Positions 8,127-17,612 of a stretch of DNA of 64,000 nucleotides are shown here, piece after piece. Numbering within the stretch: the first letter of the stretch is position 1; the number at the start of each line of letters is the position of its first letter. The notes beneath the pieces are model-generated. The model had not been told where the DNA came from and searched no databases. It was given only the letters and a program-made list of their open reading frames with translations. This DNA comes from Bacteroidales bacterium. Its GTDB lineage: Bacteria; Bacteroidota; Bacteroidia; Bacteroidales; GCA-2748055. The translations under genes were made by a program, and so were the position numbers. The stretch is from contig JARGFM010000015.1 in the NCBI GenBank assembly GCA_029210725.1, positions 34,651 through 98,650 on the forward strand, in the 5' to 3' direction.

Positions 8127-10424
8127 TTACACGTCGGACGATTTTTTATTGAATAGCAAATAACCAAAACTGAGCTGAAAAATCCACGGATTCTCTTCAT
8201 CTGTAATATAACCCAGGTGTAAAGACACGGGGCCTGCTACCGAAACAAAATTAAGGGATCCGTGAAACATGGTTTTCATGCTCTTGAAGTAATTCCCGAA
8301 ATAAGCTTCATTGTTCACCTCCCCCAGTATTATCTCCTGCACGGGAAAATACGCATAAGCCTCCACTTTGGCATGAAGCTGCTTTGTGAAATTGTATACG
8401 GGTATCAGTCCCGCTGCCAGAAACTGATGCGCTCTGTAGTGTTCCATAAACAGTCCTTTGGTAACCATGTTCGGCTGAAACACAGGAGCATCAATAATCG
8501 TTGAAAAGTAGTTGCTCAAAAGAGGCTTAAAAGTGGCTTCAGCCTGAAAATAGTATCCGAGTGTAAAAGAGGAGGTGAGGGGGACAAATCCATGGTTTTT
8601 GATACTGGCCGAAAACCAATAGAAACTTTTTCTTTTACTGATTTCTTCCTCTGCCGTAGAGCCGGGATAATAGGACTCGGCTCCGTACCCGGCCCTGAGT
8701 GCCAGAATTCTCTGTGTCCCTTCAGTAGCAAATTGTTTGTTATTCAGCGTGTTTCTATCACTGGCCATGTAAACTGAAACCTTGTTCACATTGGACACCT
8801 CCGAGGTATCCGTGGAAGAGAAGTCTTTGTTCATGTAATAAATCTCGCGGTTCCTTCCGATCCCGACTCCGCTTTTAATAATACCGTTGATCTGGTAAGG
8901 AAAGCCCACGTCAAATCTGAAATTGATTTCATCCTCTGTGAGATAGGAGGGCTTCAGGTCCTCAAAAAAGAAATTGGTGTTATAGCTGTTGTATTCATAC
9001 CCATTGTAGCTGAAGTTCCCCTGGAAAAAAAGGGGCCTCCTTGCCGGATAATCAAATCTGAAACCCAGGTTTACACCATCGTAAAAGCGTCCGAATTGAA
9101 TGCTTCCCTTCAGGTGTGTACTTAGCTCTGATATCTGTCTGTAACTGAAACCCAGATAGGTTTGAGCCAGTCCGGTTGTAGAAAAGAAAAGACCAAACCT
9201 GGCTTCCAGCGGGGCCTGGGGAATTACCCGGAGGTTCATGGTAAACAGGCTGTCTTCCGGCTTATACACGGCATGTGGATAAATATAAAAGAGACTTTTA
9301 TCATTGGACAGCTTCAGGTATTCCTGCTTCACTTCGCTTATATCGAGAATTGAATCCGCTTTTCTGATGCTCTGTTCCACATAATACTTCTGGTGCTCAT
9401 TTAATCCCTCTATTTCAAATTCATTAAAACGAAGTTCCGGAAAACTGTTTACAAAAGCCGCCCTTTTAAGGTTCAGGGAAAGGGTATCCTCCGCTTTCCG
9501 GCTAATCAATAATTTAATACTATCCATTTTCGCCATGGCCGTATTGTAACCCAACTCTACAAATTCATCCAGTTTATCGAATGAAAGCAGAGATTCCTTC
9601 TTAAAATCCATATCGAGCAAGATCCCTTTTTCCGAATCAATTTTATAGTTCGAGGGCTTCATGACGATATTCTCTATCTGAGCCAGAATATCAAATTCAT
9701 CGGGCGGGGTATTGCCCTCGGCGGCCTTGCTTCCAATGATGATATCCGGATGAAAATGTTCCTCTACGTGTTGAACCGGAAAATTGTTATAGATACCTCC
9801 ATCATATAGTATATTTCCGTCGATCACAATGGGACGAAAGTAAAGAGGAACGGTCATGGAAGCCCGGACTGCCTGAGAAAGATCTCCCTTTCTGAAAACA
9901 ATTTCGCGGTTGTTGCTGATATCCACAGCATTACATAAAAACGGAATAAACAGACTGTCAAAATCATACCCGGCTGCTGCGCTGGCCCTGGAAAAAATTT
10001 CCATAAATGCAAAATCCATCAGGTGATTGGGGATCACGCTCAGGGGTAATCTTGTTTTTGGAACCGTATCCTTCAAATCGATTCCAATATTGAGAATGTC
10101 AGGAGCGGGATCTTCTGCTTTAAAATAGTATTTATGCTCCTCTTCCAATACACCACTCATCCAATACCCAAAATCATCCGACCGGATGATCTCCATGATC
10201 TCCCCGGTCGTCATTCCCATGGCATAAGAGGCGCCCACAATGGCTCCCATGGAGGTTCCTCCTATAAAATCTATAGGGATCCTGTTCTCTTCCAAAGCTT
10301 TAATTACTCCGATATGTGCCAATCCCTTGGATCCTCCCCCGCTAAGTACAAGACCAACCGACTGACCTGTCGCCATAAACGGCAACAAAGCAATCAGGCC
10401 GAGTATGAAATACTTTTTCAACAT
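8127..10424 (-). CDS. Patatin-like phospholipase with C-terminal outer-membrane barrel
   Basis: 765 residues. After a signal peptide (1-20) comes a patatin domain with the glycine loop SGGGSKG, nucleophile motif GTSMG (Ser58) and the catalytic Asp motif YDGGIYNNFP (near residue 207). Residues about 330-400 look like a POTRA-type linker and about 400-765 are amphipathic beta strands of a BamA/TamA-like barrel. The architecture matches the PlpD-type (type Vd) layout of a lipase tethered to or passed through its own barrel. Predicted outer membrane. Transcribed divergently from the cyclophilin gene. Confidence 0.88.
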   Translation of the reverse strand: MLKKYFILGLIALLPFMATGQSVGLVLSGGGSKGLAHIGVIKALEENRIPIDFIGGTSMGAIVGASYAMGMTTGEIMEIIRSDDFGYWMSGVLEEEHKYYFKAEDPAPDILNIGIDLKDTVPKTRLPLSVIPNHLMDFAFMEIFSRASAAAGYDFDSLFIPFLCNAVDISNNREIVFRKGDLSQAVRASMTVPLYFRPIVIDGNILYDGGIYNNFPVQHVEEHFHPDIIIGSKAAEGNTPPDEFDILAQIENIVMKPSNYKIDSEKGILLDMDFKKESLLSFDKLDEFVELGYNTAMAKMDSIKLLISRKAEDTLSLNLKRAAFVNSFPELRFNEFEIEGLNEHQKYYVEQSIRKADSILDISEVKQEYLKLSNDKSLFYIYPHAVYKPEDSLFTMNLRVIPQAPLEARFGLFFSTTGLAQTYLGFSYRQISELSTHLKGSIQFGRFYDGVNLGFRFDYPARRPLFFQGNFSYNGYEYNSYNTNFFFEDLKPSYLTEDEINFRFDVGFPYQINGIIKSGVGIGRNREIYYMNKDFSSTDTSEVSNVNKVSVYMASDRNTLNNKQFATEGTQRILALRAGYGAESYYPGSTAEEEISKRKSFYWFSASIKNHGFVPLTSSFTLGYYFQAEATFKPLLSNYFSTIIDAPVFQPNMVTKGLFMEHYRAHQFLAAGLIPVYNFTKQLHAKVEAYAYFPVQEIILGEVNNEAYFGNYFKSMKTMFHGSLNFVSVAGPVSLHLGYITDEENPWIFQLSFGYLLFNKKSSDV

Positions 10425-10470
10425 TCCTTTTATCTTTACAGGATTAATCTATTTTAAAAATACATCAAAT

Positions 10471-11151
10471 ATGATGAAGAATGGTCTGTTGGTCCTGATT
10501 GTTTCCGCGCTAATGCTTTTCTTTTTTCAAGCATTTCCCGTCACGGCACAGGAAATCCAGGATGAACAAAAAATAAAAATAGAGACCTCGTCGGGCACTA
10601 TGCTTATTAAGCTATATAACGAAACTCCCGCACACCGCGACAATATGATTAAGTTGATCAAAGAGGGCTTTTATAAGGACCAGCTTTTCCACCGGGTTAT
10701 AAAAGATTTTATGATCCAGGGAGGAGATCCTCATTCCGCAGGTGCAAAAAAGGGACAGCGACTGGGTTCGGGCGGACCTGGATATACAATACCCGCTGAA
10801 TTCCATCCGGCTCTTATCCATAAAAAAGGAGCCCTGGCAGCTGCCAGAAAAGGAGACGCTGAAAACCCGGAACAGGCTTCATCGGGCTCCCAGTTTTACC
10901 TGGTTCAGGGAAGGGTCTTCCTGCCTGAGGAACTCCGTATTCTTAGCCAAAGGGGCCTGACAACCTTCACAGAAGAGAGCTCGGAAATATACACCAGTCT
11001 GGGAGGTACTCCTCACCTGGACGGTGCCTATACTGTTTTTGGAGAAGTCGTAGAAGGGCTTGATGTTCTTGATTCCATCGCCAATCAAGCAACAGATGCC
11101 TACAACCGTCCTCTGGAAGATGTCGTCTATTCGATTTCACTGGTAAAATAA
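10471..11151 (+). CDS. Cyclophilin-type peptidyl-prolyl isomerase, exported
   Basis: Catalyses cis-trans isomerisation of prolyl bonds in the cell envelope. From the ATG at 10471 (or the next at 10474) the protein has 226 residues with a signal peptide ending ...PVTAQE. The cyclophilin core is clear: FHRVIKDFMIQGGDP, then GGPGYTIPAEF, SGSQFYLVQG and a final GEVVEGLDVLDSI. An insertion between SQFYLVQG and the C-terminal core is usual for Bacteroidota homologues. An earlier in-frame ATG at 10405 would start inside the divergent patatin gene and spoil the signal peptide. Confidence 0.92.
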   Translation: MMKNGLLVLIVSALMLFFFQAFPVTAQEIQDEQKIKIETSSGTMLIKLYNETPAHRDNMIKLIKEGFYKDQLFHRVIKDFMIQGGDPHSAGAKKGQRLGSGGPGYTIPAEFHPALIHKKGALAAARKGDAENPEQASSGSQFYLVQGRVFLPEELRILSQRGLTTFTEESSEIYTSLGGTPHLDGAYTVFGEVVEGLDVLDSIANQATDAYNRPLEDVVYSISLVK

Positions 11152-11163
11152 TCAGGATTATTA

Positions 11164-11171
11164 TACTTTTG
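11164..11171 (+). promoter_or_regulatory. -7 element for pheS
   Basis: TACTTTTG matches TAnnTTTG exactly and lies 20 bases upstream of the pheS ATG in a short intergenic gap. A clear -33 element is not visible. Confidence 0.5.
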
Positions 11172-11191
11172 CTTCTCTAATTCAATCAGCA

Positions 11192-12211
11192 ATGCTTCAA
11201 AAAATTGAGCGACTCCTTGAAGAGGCCGGAGAGTTCAGGGCCGATACCAGGGAAGAGGTGGAACAATTCCGGATCAAATACCTCAGTAAAAAGGGTGTTC
11301 TTTCGGAATTGTTCAGAAGTTTTAAAGAGCTTCCGGCCGGTGAGAAGAAAGAGGTGGGTCAGAAGATCAATCAACTGAAGCAGTTTATTAGTGACAGAAT
11401 AGACTCTCTGCTGGAGGGTATTCCTGAAGATACTGATAAGGAGGACCGCCGGGACCTAACCCTGCCCGGACCCCCGATCCTTTCTGGTGCAAGGCATCCC
11501 ATCTCCATCGTAAGAAATGAAATCATTTCCATCTTTGGAAGGCTGGGCTATACCATTTCAGAAGGTCCGGAAATTGAAGATGACTGGCATGTTTTCTCTT
11601 CTCTGAATTTTCCTCCGGAACATCCGGCACGTGACATGCAGGACACTTTTTTTATCGAAAAAGATCCGGATATCCTGCTCCGGACCCACACCTCCTCCGT
11701 GCAGGTCCGGGTGATGGAAAAAGAGTCTCTTCCCATACGAACCATCTCTCCGGGCCGGGTTTTCAGAAATGAAGCCATCTCAGCCCGGGCACATTGTATT
11801 TTTCACCAGGTGGAAGGTCTTTATATTGATGAGAACGTTTCTTTTGCCGACCTGAAACAGACGCTGCTCCATTTCGCCCGGGAAATGTTCGGTAAAAGTG
11901 TGGAGATTCGCCTGCGCCCTTCCTACTTTCCTTTCACGGAACCATCCGCAGAGATGGATATAAGCTGCCAGATTTGTGGGGGCAGTGGATGTAATGTATG
12001 TAAATACACCGGCTGGCTGGAGATCCTCGGTTGTGGAATGGTCGATCCGAATGTGCTGGAATACAACAATATTGACTCTTTTAAATACACAGGCTTTGCC
12101 TTTGGCATGGGCATCGAGCGGGTTGCTATGCTAAAATACCAGGTAAAAGACCTAAGGCTCTATTTTGAAAATGATATTCGCTTTCTGGAGCAATTTAAAG
12201 CGGCCTATTAA
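11192..12211 (+). CDS. pheS: Phenylalanine--tRNA ligase alpha subunit
   Basis: Catalytic subunit of the alpha2-beta2 enzyme charging tRNA-Phe. 339 residues: an N-terminal coiled coil that binds tRNA (about 1-85), then the class II core with motif 1 near IFGRLGYTISEGPEIE, motif 2 (FRNEAISARAHCIFHQVEGL) and motif 3 (GFAFGMGIERVAM). A Cys-rich insert (CQICGGSGCNVCKYTGW) is as in many Gram-positive and Bacteroidota PheS proteins. pheT is not in the window, which is normal for this phylum. Confidence 0.97.
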   Translation: MLQKIERLLEEAGEFRADTREEVEQFRIKYLSKKGVLSELFRSFKELPAGEKKEVGQKINQLKQFISDRIDSLLEGIPEDTDKEDRRDLTLPGPPILSGARHPISIVRNEIISIFGRLGYTISEGPEIEDDWHVFSSLNFPPEHPARDMQDTFFIEKDPDILLRTHTSSVQVRVMEKESLPIRTISPGRVFRNEAISARAHCIFHQVEGLYIDENVSFADLKQTLLHFAREMFGKSVEIRLRPSYFPFTEPSAEMDISCQICGGSGCNVCKYTGWLEILGCGMVDPNVLEYNNIDSFKYTGFAFGMGIERVAMLKYQVKDLRLYFENDIRFLEQFKAAY

Positions 12212-12230
12212 TTTTTTTTCTTCATCCGGT

Positions 12231-12647
12231 CTATTCTTCCAGGATAATTTCATAAGTAATGGGAAAGGCCTTGCTGTAATTGGCCGAAACACCACAGTAT
12301 TTAGTTGTTGAGAGAGTTACTGCTTTTTCCACGCTTTCCCGGCTGATCTCCTTTCCTTTAAACCGGTATATCACCTTCATCCCTAAAAATCTCCTGGGAT
12401 GATCTTCTGAGATATTACCCTCCACATCCACGGAAAATTCATCAAACTCCACCTTCATTTTTCTAAGTATGGCTGCAACATCCATGGCCGTACAGCCAGC
12501 CAGGGCCACCATCATTAAAGGTTTCGGCCTCGGACCGGTATTCTTTCCACCATGTTCCATGGATGAATCCATATAAACCTTATGCCCGTCTACTTCCGAT
12601 TCAAATGCCAGGTCGCTGAGCCATGTAGTTGTGATTGTTTCTTTCAT
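12231..12647 (-). CDS. OsmC/Ohr family protein
   Basis: 138 residues from the ATG at 12647; a TTG five codons upstream also opens the frame but is less likely. The OsmC pattern with a Cys in PLMMVALAGCTAMDVA and a second Cys in TTKYCGVSANY is visible, the two thiols expected for hydroperoxide reduction. The family reduces organic or fatty-acid hydroperoxides; the substrate here is unknown. Converges with pheS and is divergent from the Crp/Fnr regulator gene, which could control it. Confidence 0.88.
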   Translation of the reverse strand: MKETITTTWLSDLAFESEVDGHKVYMDSSMEHGGKNTGPRPKPLMMVALAGCTAMDVAAILRKMKVEFDEFSVDVEGNISEDHPRRFLGMKVIYRFKGKEISRESVEKAVTLSTTKYCGVSANYSKAFPITYEIILEE

Positions 12648-12674
12648 TGTTCTGTTTTGCAATTGATATTTATT

Positions 12675-12682
12675 TAATTTTG
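12675..12682 (+). promoter_or_regulatory. -7 element for the Crp/Fnr gene
   Basis: TAATTTTG matches TAnnTTTG exactly and lies 17 bases upstream of the regulator's ATG, implying a leader of about ten bases. Nearby TTG triplets are 15 and 25 bases away, outside the usual 17-23 spacing. Confidence 0.5.
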
Positions 12683-12698
12683 AAAATTACACAATTCC

Positions 12699-13403
12699 AT
12701 GATGGATGACAATCTTTTTGATTTAAGCTGTGATTCCTGCGCTCTCCGTACAAATTCTCTTTTTCGGCACCTGCTGGAGCCAGAGCTTCAGGAGATAATG
12801 CTTAACAAGATAACAGAAAGTTACAAAAGAGCTTCGATCGTCTACCGGGAAGGAAACCGCATGAAAGGATTTTGCTGTGTCCGGTCCGGAATTATAAAAG
12901 TATTTAAAACCGGATTTGACGGAAAAGAACAAATCATCCGCTTTGCCAAACCGGGTGACATTATTGGCTACCGTTCAGTGGTAAGTGATGAACCGGCGTG
13001 CACGACTACGGAGGTAATCGAAGATGCTGTCCTTTGTCATATCCCTACGGAGATATTACTTAAGCTGGTTAAGAATAATGGAAATTTTGCAGTAGAGTTA
13101 ATGAAATTAACCTGTAAGGAACTGGGTGAAGCCAACTCCTATATTACCGACATCGCACAAAAAACGGTGAAGGAGAGGCTGGCGGAAATCCTGATCCACC
13201 TGGAAGGTGAATTTGGAGAAGACTCACAGGGGGTACTTAAAATATCATTGACCCGTGAGGAACTTTCCAATATCGTCGGAACGGCCACAGAATCTATTAT
13301 CAGGCTATTATCGGAATTTAAATCCGGGGGTTACATTGAAATAAACGGCAGGAAAATAAAAATCCTGGACAAGCCAGGATTGAAGTATATTGCAAATATT
13401 TAG
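12699..13403 (+). CDS. Crp/Fnr family transcriptional regulator
   Basis: 234 residues: N-terminal Cys pair (LSCDSCALRTNSLF), cyclic-nucleotide-binding-like beta barrel (about 30-145, with AKPGDIIGYRS), and a C-terminal winged helix (about 155-225) whose recognition helix reads TREELSNIVGTATESIIRLL. The recognition-helix pattern is that of Crp/Fnr proteins. Four or more cysteines occur in the sensor half, so an Fe-S or redox sensor is possible but I cannot show it. Divergent from the OsmC gene, hinting at a stress-response link. Confidence 0.9.
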   Translation: MMDDNLFDLSCDSCALRTNSLFRHLLEPELQEIMLNKITESYKRASIVYREGNRMKGFCCVRSGIIKVFKTGFDGKEQIIRFAKPGDIIGYRSVVSDEPACTTTEVIEDAVLCHIPTEILLKLVKNNGNFAVELMKLTCKELGEANSYITDIAQKTVKERLAEILIHLEGEFGEDSQGVLKISLTREELSNIVGTATESIIRLLSEFKSGGYIEINGRKIKILDKPGLKYIANI

Positions 13404-13412
13404 CCGGGAAAA

Positions 13413-13586
13413 TCAGTCCACTATTTTGTTTATGACAATATGGGCAAACAGGCCACCGATGATCAGAACCAGGCTAAGTAAAAGATATCCATTTGTTTGA
13501 ACTCCCATGAAGACCACAATACCTAAAAAGATTACACCGATCAGTATAACCAACAGTCCTGCATTCTTTAGTAAATTTTGTAACAT
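13413..13586 (-). CDS. Small two-helix membrane protein (57 aa)
   Basis: An ATG at 13586 opens a 57-residue frame to a TGA at 13413: it begins MLQNLLKNAGLLVILIGVI and has two hydrophobic helices (about 9-29 and 34-52) with a short polar turn (GVQTNGY) between them, ending NKIVD. A perfect -7 element sits 25 bases upstream, and the frame fills the gap between the Crp/Fnr gene and ruvB. It resembles short unnamed membrane proteins found in Bacteroidota; function unknown. Confidence 0.7.
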   Translation of the reverse strand: MLQNLLKNAGLLVILIGVIFLGIVVFMGVQTNGYLLLSLVLIIGGLFAHIVINKIVD

Positions 13587-13610
13587 AATTGCTTCCGTTT
13601 CAGTTCCTCA

Positions 13611-13618
13611 CAAATATA
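13611..13618 (-). promoter_or_regulatory. -7 element for the 57-aa membrane protein
   Basis: Minus strand reads TATATTTG (TAnnTTTG), about 25 bases before the ATG at 13586. It indicates that the small gene is transcribed on its own after ruvB ends at 13628. Confidence 0.5.
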
Positions 13619-13627
13619 TATAAAATA

Positions 13628-14647
13628 TCAAAATAAAAAGTTCTGCTTATCTGTATATTTCCCAAGGTGTACATATGCATTTTTGGTAACTTCTCTGCCC
13701 CGGGATGTTCTTTTTATATATCCCTCCTTGATCAGAAAAGGTTCATAGACTTCCTCGATGGTGCCAGCTTCTTCTCCAACAGCTGTAGCTATGGTATTTA
13801 ATCCAACCGGTCCACCCTGAAATTTATCGATAATTGTTAAAAGAATTTTATTATCCATTTCGTCCAGCCCGGAGCGATCAATATTCAATGCATCCAGTCC
13901 GAACCTGGTGATCTCCATATCTATGATCCCGCTTCCTTTCACCTGGGCAAAATCTCTGATTCGTCGCAACAGGGCATTGGCAATTCGGGGCGTCCCTCTG
14001 CTCCTGGAGGCAATTTCCTTAGCGGCATCATCACGAATCTCCACTTTAATTATCCCGGAAGACCTTTTCACAATACCTGTAAGTATTTCCGCATCATAAT
14101 ATTCAAGCAGAGACTTTATTCCAAACCTGGCCCTCAGCGGACCCGTTAACAATCCGGATCTGGTGGTGGCTCCAATTAAGGTAAATGGCTGGAGATTTAA
14201 CTGCACGGAACGTGCGGCAGGCCCTTTATCAATCATGATATCTATGCAGTAATCCTCCATGGCCGAATAGAGGTACTCCTCCACTATAGGAGAAAGCCGG
14301 TGGATCTCATCAATAAAAAGAACATCTCCTTCCTCCAGACCCGTCAGTAAGCCAGCCAGATCGCCGGGTTTATCGAGTACGGGCCCGGAAGTAATTTTAA
14401 TACCCACCTCCATTTCGTTGGCAATAATATGAGCCAGGGTTGTTTTTCCCAGGCCCGGAGGTCCGTGCAGGAGCACATGATCCAGCGCTTCATCCCGTAA
14501 TCTGGCCGCCTTCACAAATATTTTCAGATTCTCGACGATTTTCTTCTGTCCGTCAAAATCTGAGAAAACCGTAGGTCTTAACCGGGCTTCTACCTCCGGA
14601 TCAATTTCGGATATATTTTTATCCCTGAATTCAAAATCGTCTGCCAT
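13628..14647 (-). CDS. ruvB: Holliday junction branch migration helicase RuvB
   Basis: AAA+ motor that with RuvA drives branch migration of Holliday junctions. 339 residues; Walker [10 protein letters not shown], Walker [10 protein letters not shown], sensor 1 IGATTRSG, arginine finger region GPLRARFG, and the C-terminal winged helix ending [13 protein letters not shown]. All expected motifs are present. Its ATG follows the MORN protein stop by seven bases, so it is probably the last gene of nadA-MORN-ruvB. Confidence 0.97.
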   Translation of the reverse strand: MADDFEFRDKNISEIDPEVEARLRPTVFSDFDGQKKIVENLKIFVKAARLRDEALDHVLLHGPPGLGKTTLAHIIANEMEVGIKITSGPVLDKPGDLAGLLTGLEEGDVLFIDEIHRLSPIVEEYLYSAMEDYCIDIMIDKGPAARSVQLNLQPFTLIGATTRSGLLTGPLRARFGIKSLLEYYDAEILTGIVKRSSGIIKVEIRDDAAKEIASRSRGTPRIANALLRRIRDFAQVKGSGIIDMEITRFGLDALNIDRSGLDEMDNKILLTIIDKFQGGPVGLNTIATAVGEEAGTIEEVYEPFLIKEGYIKRTSRGREVTKNAYVHLGKYTDKQNFLF

Positions 14648-14654
14648 ACCCCAA

Positions 14655-16232
14655 TTAACGAATTAATTTGACATCACTTTCAGGAAGATTTAATTTGACG
14701 CCATTTATCCTCAGCTCTTCGTTACTCTTATAGGTGATGGTCATTACCAGATTTCCTTCCGTGTCGTATTTTTTCCAGTTTTTTTCCCTGATACCCATTT
14801 CATAGTATTGTTCTTCCTTCAGGGTGCCATCCGGGTAATAATATTTATGTCTTTTATCTGGATTCCCTTGTGAATAAGTACCCTCGTATTTCACTTTCCC
14901 GTTTGGATAATAGTATTTCCAGGTACCTTCCCTCAGTCCGATCACATATCGGCCCTGCTCCTCATGGTCCCCTACCTGGTAGATCCATTCGCCCTCTCGT
15001 TCACCTCCAATATAATCTCCCCTGGTAAGAATATTTCCATCGGGATCATATTCTACAAACATCCCATCCTCTCTTCCGTTGAAATAACTTTCTTCTCTCC
15101 ATTTATTTCCATTTGGATAGTACCAAATCCAGATACCCTGGTATCTGTCTCTTTCGAACTTTCCTTTCTGTTCAATTCCCCCTTTTTTGAAATAGTAAGT
15201 CCAGTTTCCCGAGCGCTGATTATCTACATAAGCCCCTTTAGCCCTGACTTCCCCTCCAGGATAAAAATCGGTCCAGCTGCCTTTCCGTCTTCCCTGTTCA
15301 TCGATAATACCTTCCGAAACTTTCTGTCCCAGCTCATTATACAGATAAGCATTTTCAACCACTCCAGCTGTATCATAAAACCTGTGTATCCCCACCGGAA
15401 CACCTTCCTTATAAGCTCCGGTAAAAATAAGCCTTCCTTTCTCATCATAGGTGCTTTTCATATCCAGCAACTCTTTCAGGTCCTCATCAATTTCCTCTAC
15501 AATCTTACCCCGTTCATAACGCAGGGCCATAAGCAATTCCCCCCTCCCGTCAAATTCCCTGTAGTATCCATGAAGTTGATTATCCAGATAGTGCTCCTCC
15601 TTCTTTATCTTACCGTTTTCATAATACTCCCTGAAGGTCCCCTGTTTATTTCCATCCTCATCCGTCCTGTTCAGCCGTTCCCTGTCCACCACATAATTAT
15701 CCTTATACTGCACCACGGTGACCAGGTTGCTGTCCTTTGAAAATTCTCTGGATAATCCCTGCCTCTTTCCGTTTTCATAAAATACAATCAATTTCAGCTC
15801 ACCTGTAGGGTAATAGTAATAGGAGGCTCCCTCTTTATTTCCCATTACATACAACTCCCTGGAAATCAGTGTAGGCTGACCTGGATTCAGAGGATTATTG
15901 TAACTGTATTTATTTGAATACCCGTTTTTTTCCCCGACCGTATAAGATATCTGTTCGGTAAGTTCTCCTGCCTGGTTATAAAAGTTCCAGATACTATCCA
16001 GTAAAAAATTCGTTCTTCTTCCTTCTGATTTAATGATCCCTGGCACATAATACGTACGCCAGTAACCATCAGGTTTTCCATCCCGCATGGTTCCCTCACT
16101 GGATACCTGGTTGTTTGGATAAAAAAACTGTACAAACCCATTTTCCACCTCTTCTCCCTGGCCGGATAACTGTATATGCCAGAATCCCAGAATAAGGAGG
16201 GCCAAGACATATGGATAGATGCATTTTAACAT
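14655..16232 (-). CDS. Exported MORN-repeat protein (YwqK-like)
   Basis: 525 residues with a signal peptide (about 1-25) followed by roughly a dozen MORN-like repeats of about 23 residues, each with the pattern G.W..YY.NG.....G.Y (for example [20 protein letters not shown]). Proteins of this look are often labelled 'YwqK family antitoxin' in databases, but nothing here supports a toxin-antitoxin role: it is exported and has no toxin partner. Repeats of this type form elongated beta structures. Located between nadA (8-base gap) and ruvB. Function unknown. Confidence 0.82.
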   Translation of the reverse strand: MLKCIYPYVLALLILGFWHIQLSGQGEEVENGFVQFFYPNNQVSSEGTMRDGKPDGYWRTYYVPGIIKSEGRRTNFLLDSIWNFYNQAGELTEQISYTVGEKNGYSNKYSYNNPLNPGQPTLISRELYVMGNKEGASYYYYPTGELKLIVFYENGKRQGLSREFSKDSNLVTVVQYKDNYVVDRERLNRTDEDGNKQGTFREYYENGKIKKEEHYLDNQLHGYYREFDGRGELLMALRYERGKIVEEIDEDLKELLDMKSTYDEKGRLIFTGAYKEGVPVGIHRFYDTAGVVENAYLYNELGQKVSEGIIDEQGRRKGSWTDFYPGGEVRAKGAYVDNQRSGNWTYYFKKGGIEQKGKFERDRYQGIWIWYYPNGNKWREESYFNGREDGMFVEYDPDGNILTRGDYIGGEREGEWIYQVGDHEEQGRYVIGLREGTWKYYYPNGKVKYEGTYSQGNPDKRHKYYYPDGTLKEEQYYEMGIREKNWKKYDTEGNLVMTITYKSNEELRINGVKLNLPESDVKLIR

Positions 16233-16240
16233 GTAACTAC

Positions 16241-17242
16241 TTATAATTTCAGACGCTTTGATATTTCCAGCATTCTGACGATCGATCCCCTTGCTTTGTC
16301 CATCAAATCCTGTTCCAAAGTTATTTCAGGAAGCTCATACTTCAAAGTATTATATATCTTTTTCAAGGATATTAGTTTCATGAATTTACAATCGTTACAG
16401 GCACAGGTCGAATCTTTGGGAGGAGCCGGAATAAAAAGTTTTTCGGGACTGGCTTTTTTCATCTGGTGCAGAATACCCGATTCTGTGGCCACAATAAAGG
16501 TTTTTCCGCTGTTTTTTATGCTATAGTTCAGCAAAGACGTAGTCGATCCGATATGATCTGCCACAATTAATATCTGCTTTTCACATTCAGGGTGTGCAAT
16601 AATTTGAGCTTCAGGGTATTGCTTTTTCAGCTCCAGTATTCTTTCCAGGCTGAACTCCTCATGCACATGACAGGCTCCGTCCCAGATAAGCATCTCTCTT
16701 CCGCTTACGCTTTTAATATAATTGCCTAGATTTCGGTCAGGCGCAAATATGATTTTTTCCTCTGACGGAAGGCTCTCCACAATCTGAAGGGCATTGGTGG
16801 AAGTGCAGATTATATCCGTTAAAGCTTTAATCTCAGCGCTTGTATTTACGTAGGAGATCACGGTGTGATCAGGATATTTTCTTTTAAAGGCCGCAAAATC
16901 TTCCGGGGGACAAGAATCGGCCAGTGAACACCCTGCCTGTATATCCGGAATCAACACCTTCTTATCTGGTGCCAGTATTTTCGCGGTTTCAGCCATAAAA
17001 TGCACTCCTGCAAAGAGAATAATGTCTGCTTCCGTTGCAGCTGCCTGCTGAGACAAAGCCAGGCTGTCGCCCACAAAGTCGGCAATATCCTGTATTTCTC
17101 CTTCCTGATAAAAGTGTGCAAGTATTACCGCATTCTTCTCTTTTCTCATCCGGTTTATCTCTTCCACCATATCGATGGACCTGTCCACTTCCAGGTTTAT
17201 AAAACCCAGTTTCTCCAAATCAGATTTATTCACAATACTCAT
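16241..17242 (-). CDS. nadA: Quinolinate synthase
   Basis: [4Fe-4S] enzyme condensing iminoaspartate with dihydroxyacetone phosphate to quinolinate in NAD synthesis. 333 residues, cytoplasmic. Cluster cysteines are seen in QAGCSLADSCP, HPECEKQ and CACNDCKFM, and substrate motifs include AHFYQ near the start and VNTSAEIKAL. nadB and nadC are not in the window. The long spacer upstream (to 17612) separates it from rpiB, which is divergent. Confidence 0.96.
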   Translation of the reverse strand: MSIVNKSDLEKLGFINLEVDRSIDMVEEINRMRKEKNAVILAHFYQEGEIQDIADFVGDSLALSQQAAATEADIILFAGVHFMAETAKILAPDKKVLIPDIQAGCSLADSCPPEDFAAFKRKYPDHTVISYVNTSAEIKALTDIICTSTNALQIVESLPSEEKIIFAPDRNLGNYIKSVSGREMLIWDGACHVHEEFSLERILELKKQYPEAQIIAHPECEKQILIVADHIGSTTSLLNYSIKNSGKTFIVATESGILHQMKKASPEKLFIPAPPKDSTCACNDCKFMKLISLKKIYNTLKYELPEITLEQDLMDKARGSIVRMLEISKRLKL

Positions 17243-17612
17243 ATAATATATATTATCATATTAAAGTATAAATCTATTTTAATGATGATTATAGGCGGTT
17301 GATTCTGTTTTAAAAAAACAGAAGGTATCTTTGTATAATCCATTATTGAATGATTAAACACATTCTATTAACAATCGGGATATTTGTTAAGTTTTGAAAG
17401 CCGGGATGTTACAAAAAAATTTAACAACTGTTAACAAGGGTTCGCTTTAATAAAAACATCTGTAAAAAGAAGCGCCTGACTGTTGAAAATCTGTTTATCA
17501 TTCTTAGTAAAGTTAGCTTAAATATCGGCTTCGTTAATAGAGCGTACAGAGAAACGTCTTTTTTAGATTCAATGAACAACAAATCAACAGGACGATTGTT
17601 AAAAAAAGGAAT
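17243..17612. promoter_or_regulatory. 370-base divergent spacer between nadA and rpiB with TTAACA palindromes
   Basis: Non-coding and A+T rich. A plus-strand -7 element TATCTTTG lies at 17326-17333 with a TTG 24 bases before it, which would give rpiB an mRNA leader of about 275 bases. Inside the leader are TTAACAA (17368-17374) / TTGTTAA (17384-17390) with a 9-base spacer and a nearly uninterrupted palindrome TTAACA-AC-TGTTAA (17421-17434); a further TTGTTAA occurs just before the rpiB start. No tRNA or known riboswitch fold was recognised. Confidence 0.5.

Noticed and set aside
14964..15740. 258-residue plus-strand frame opposite the MORN protein
   Set aside because: It is a mirror of the repeat-rich MORN gene, with no start context or recognisable motifs; the minus-strand repeats are clearly the coding strand.
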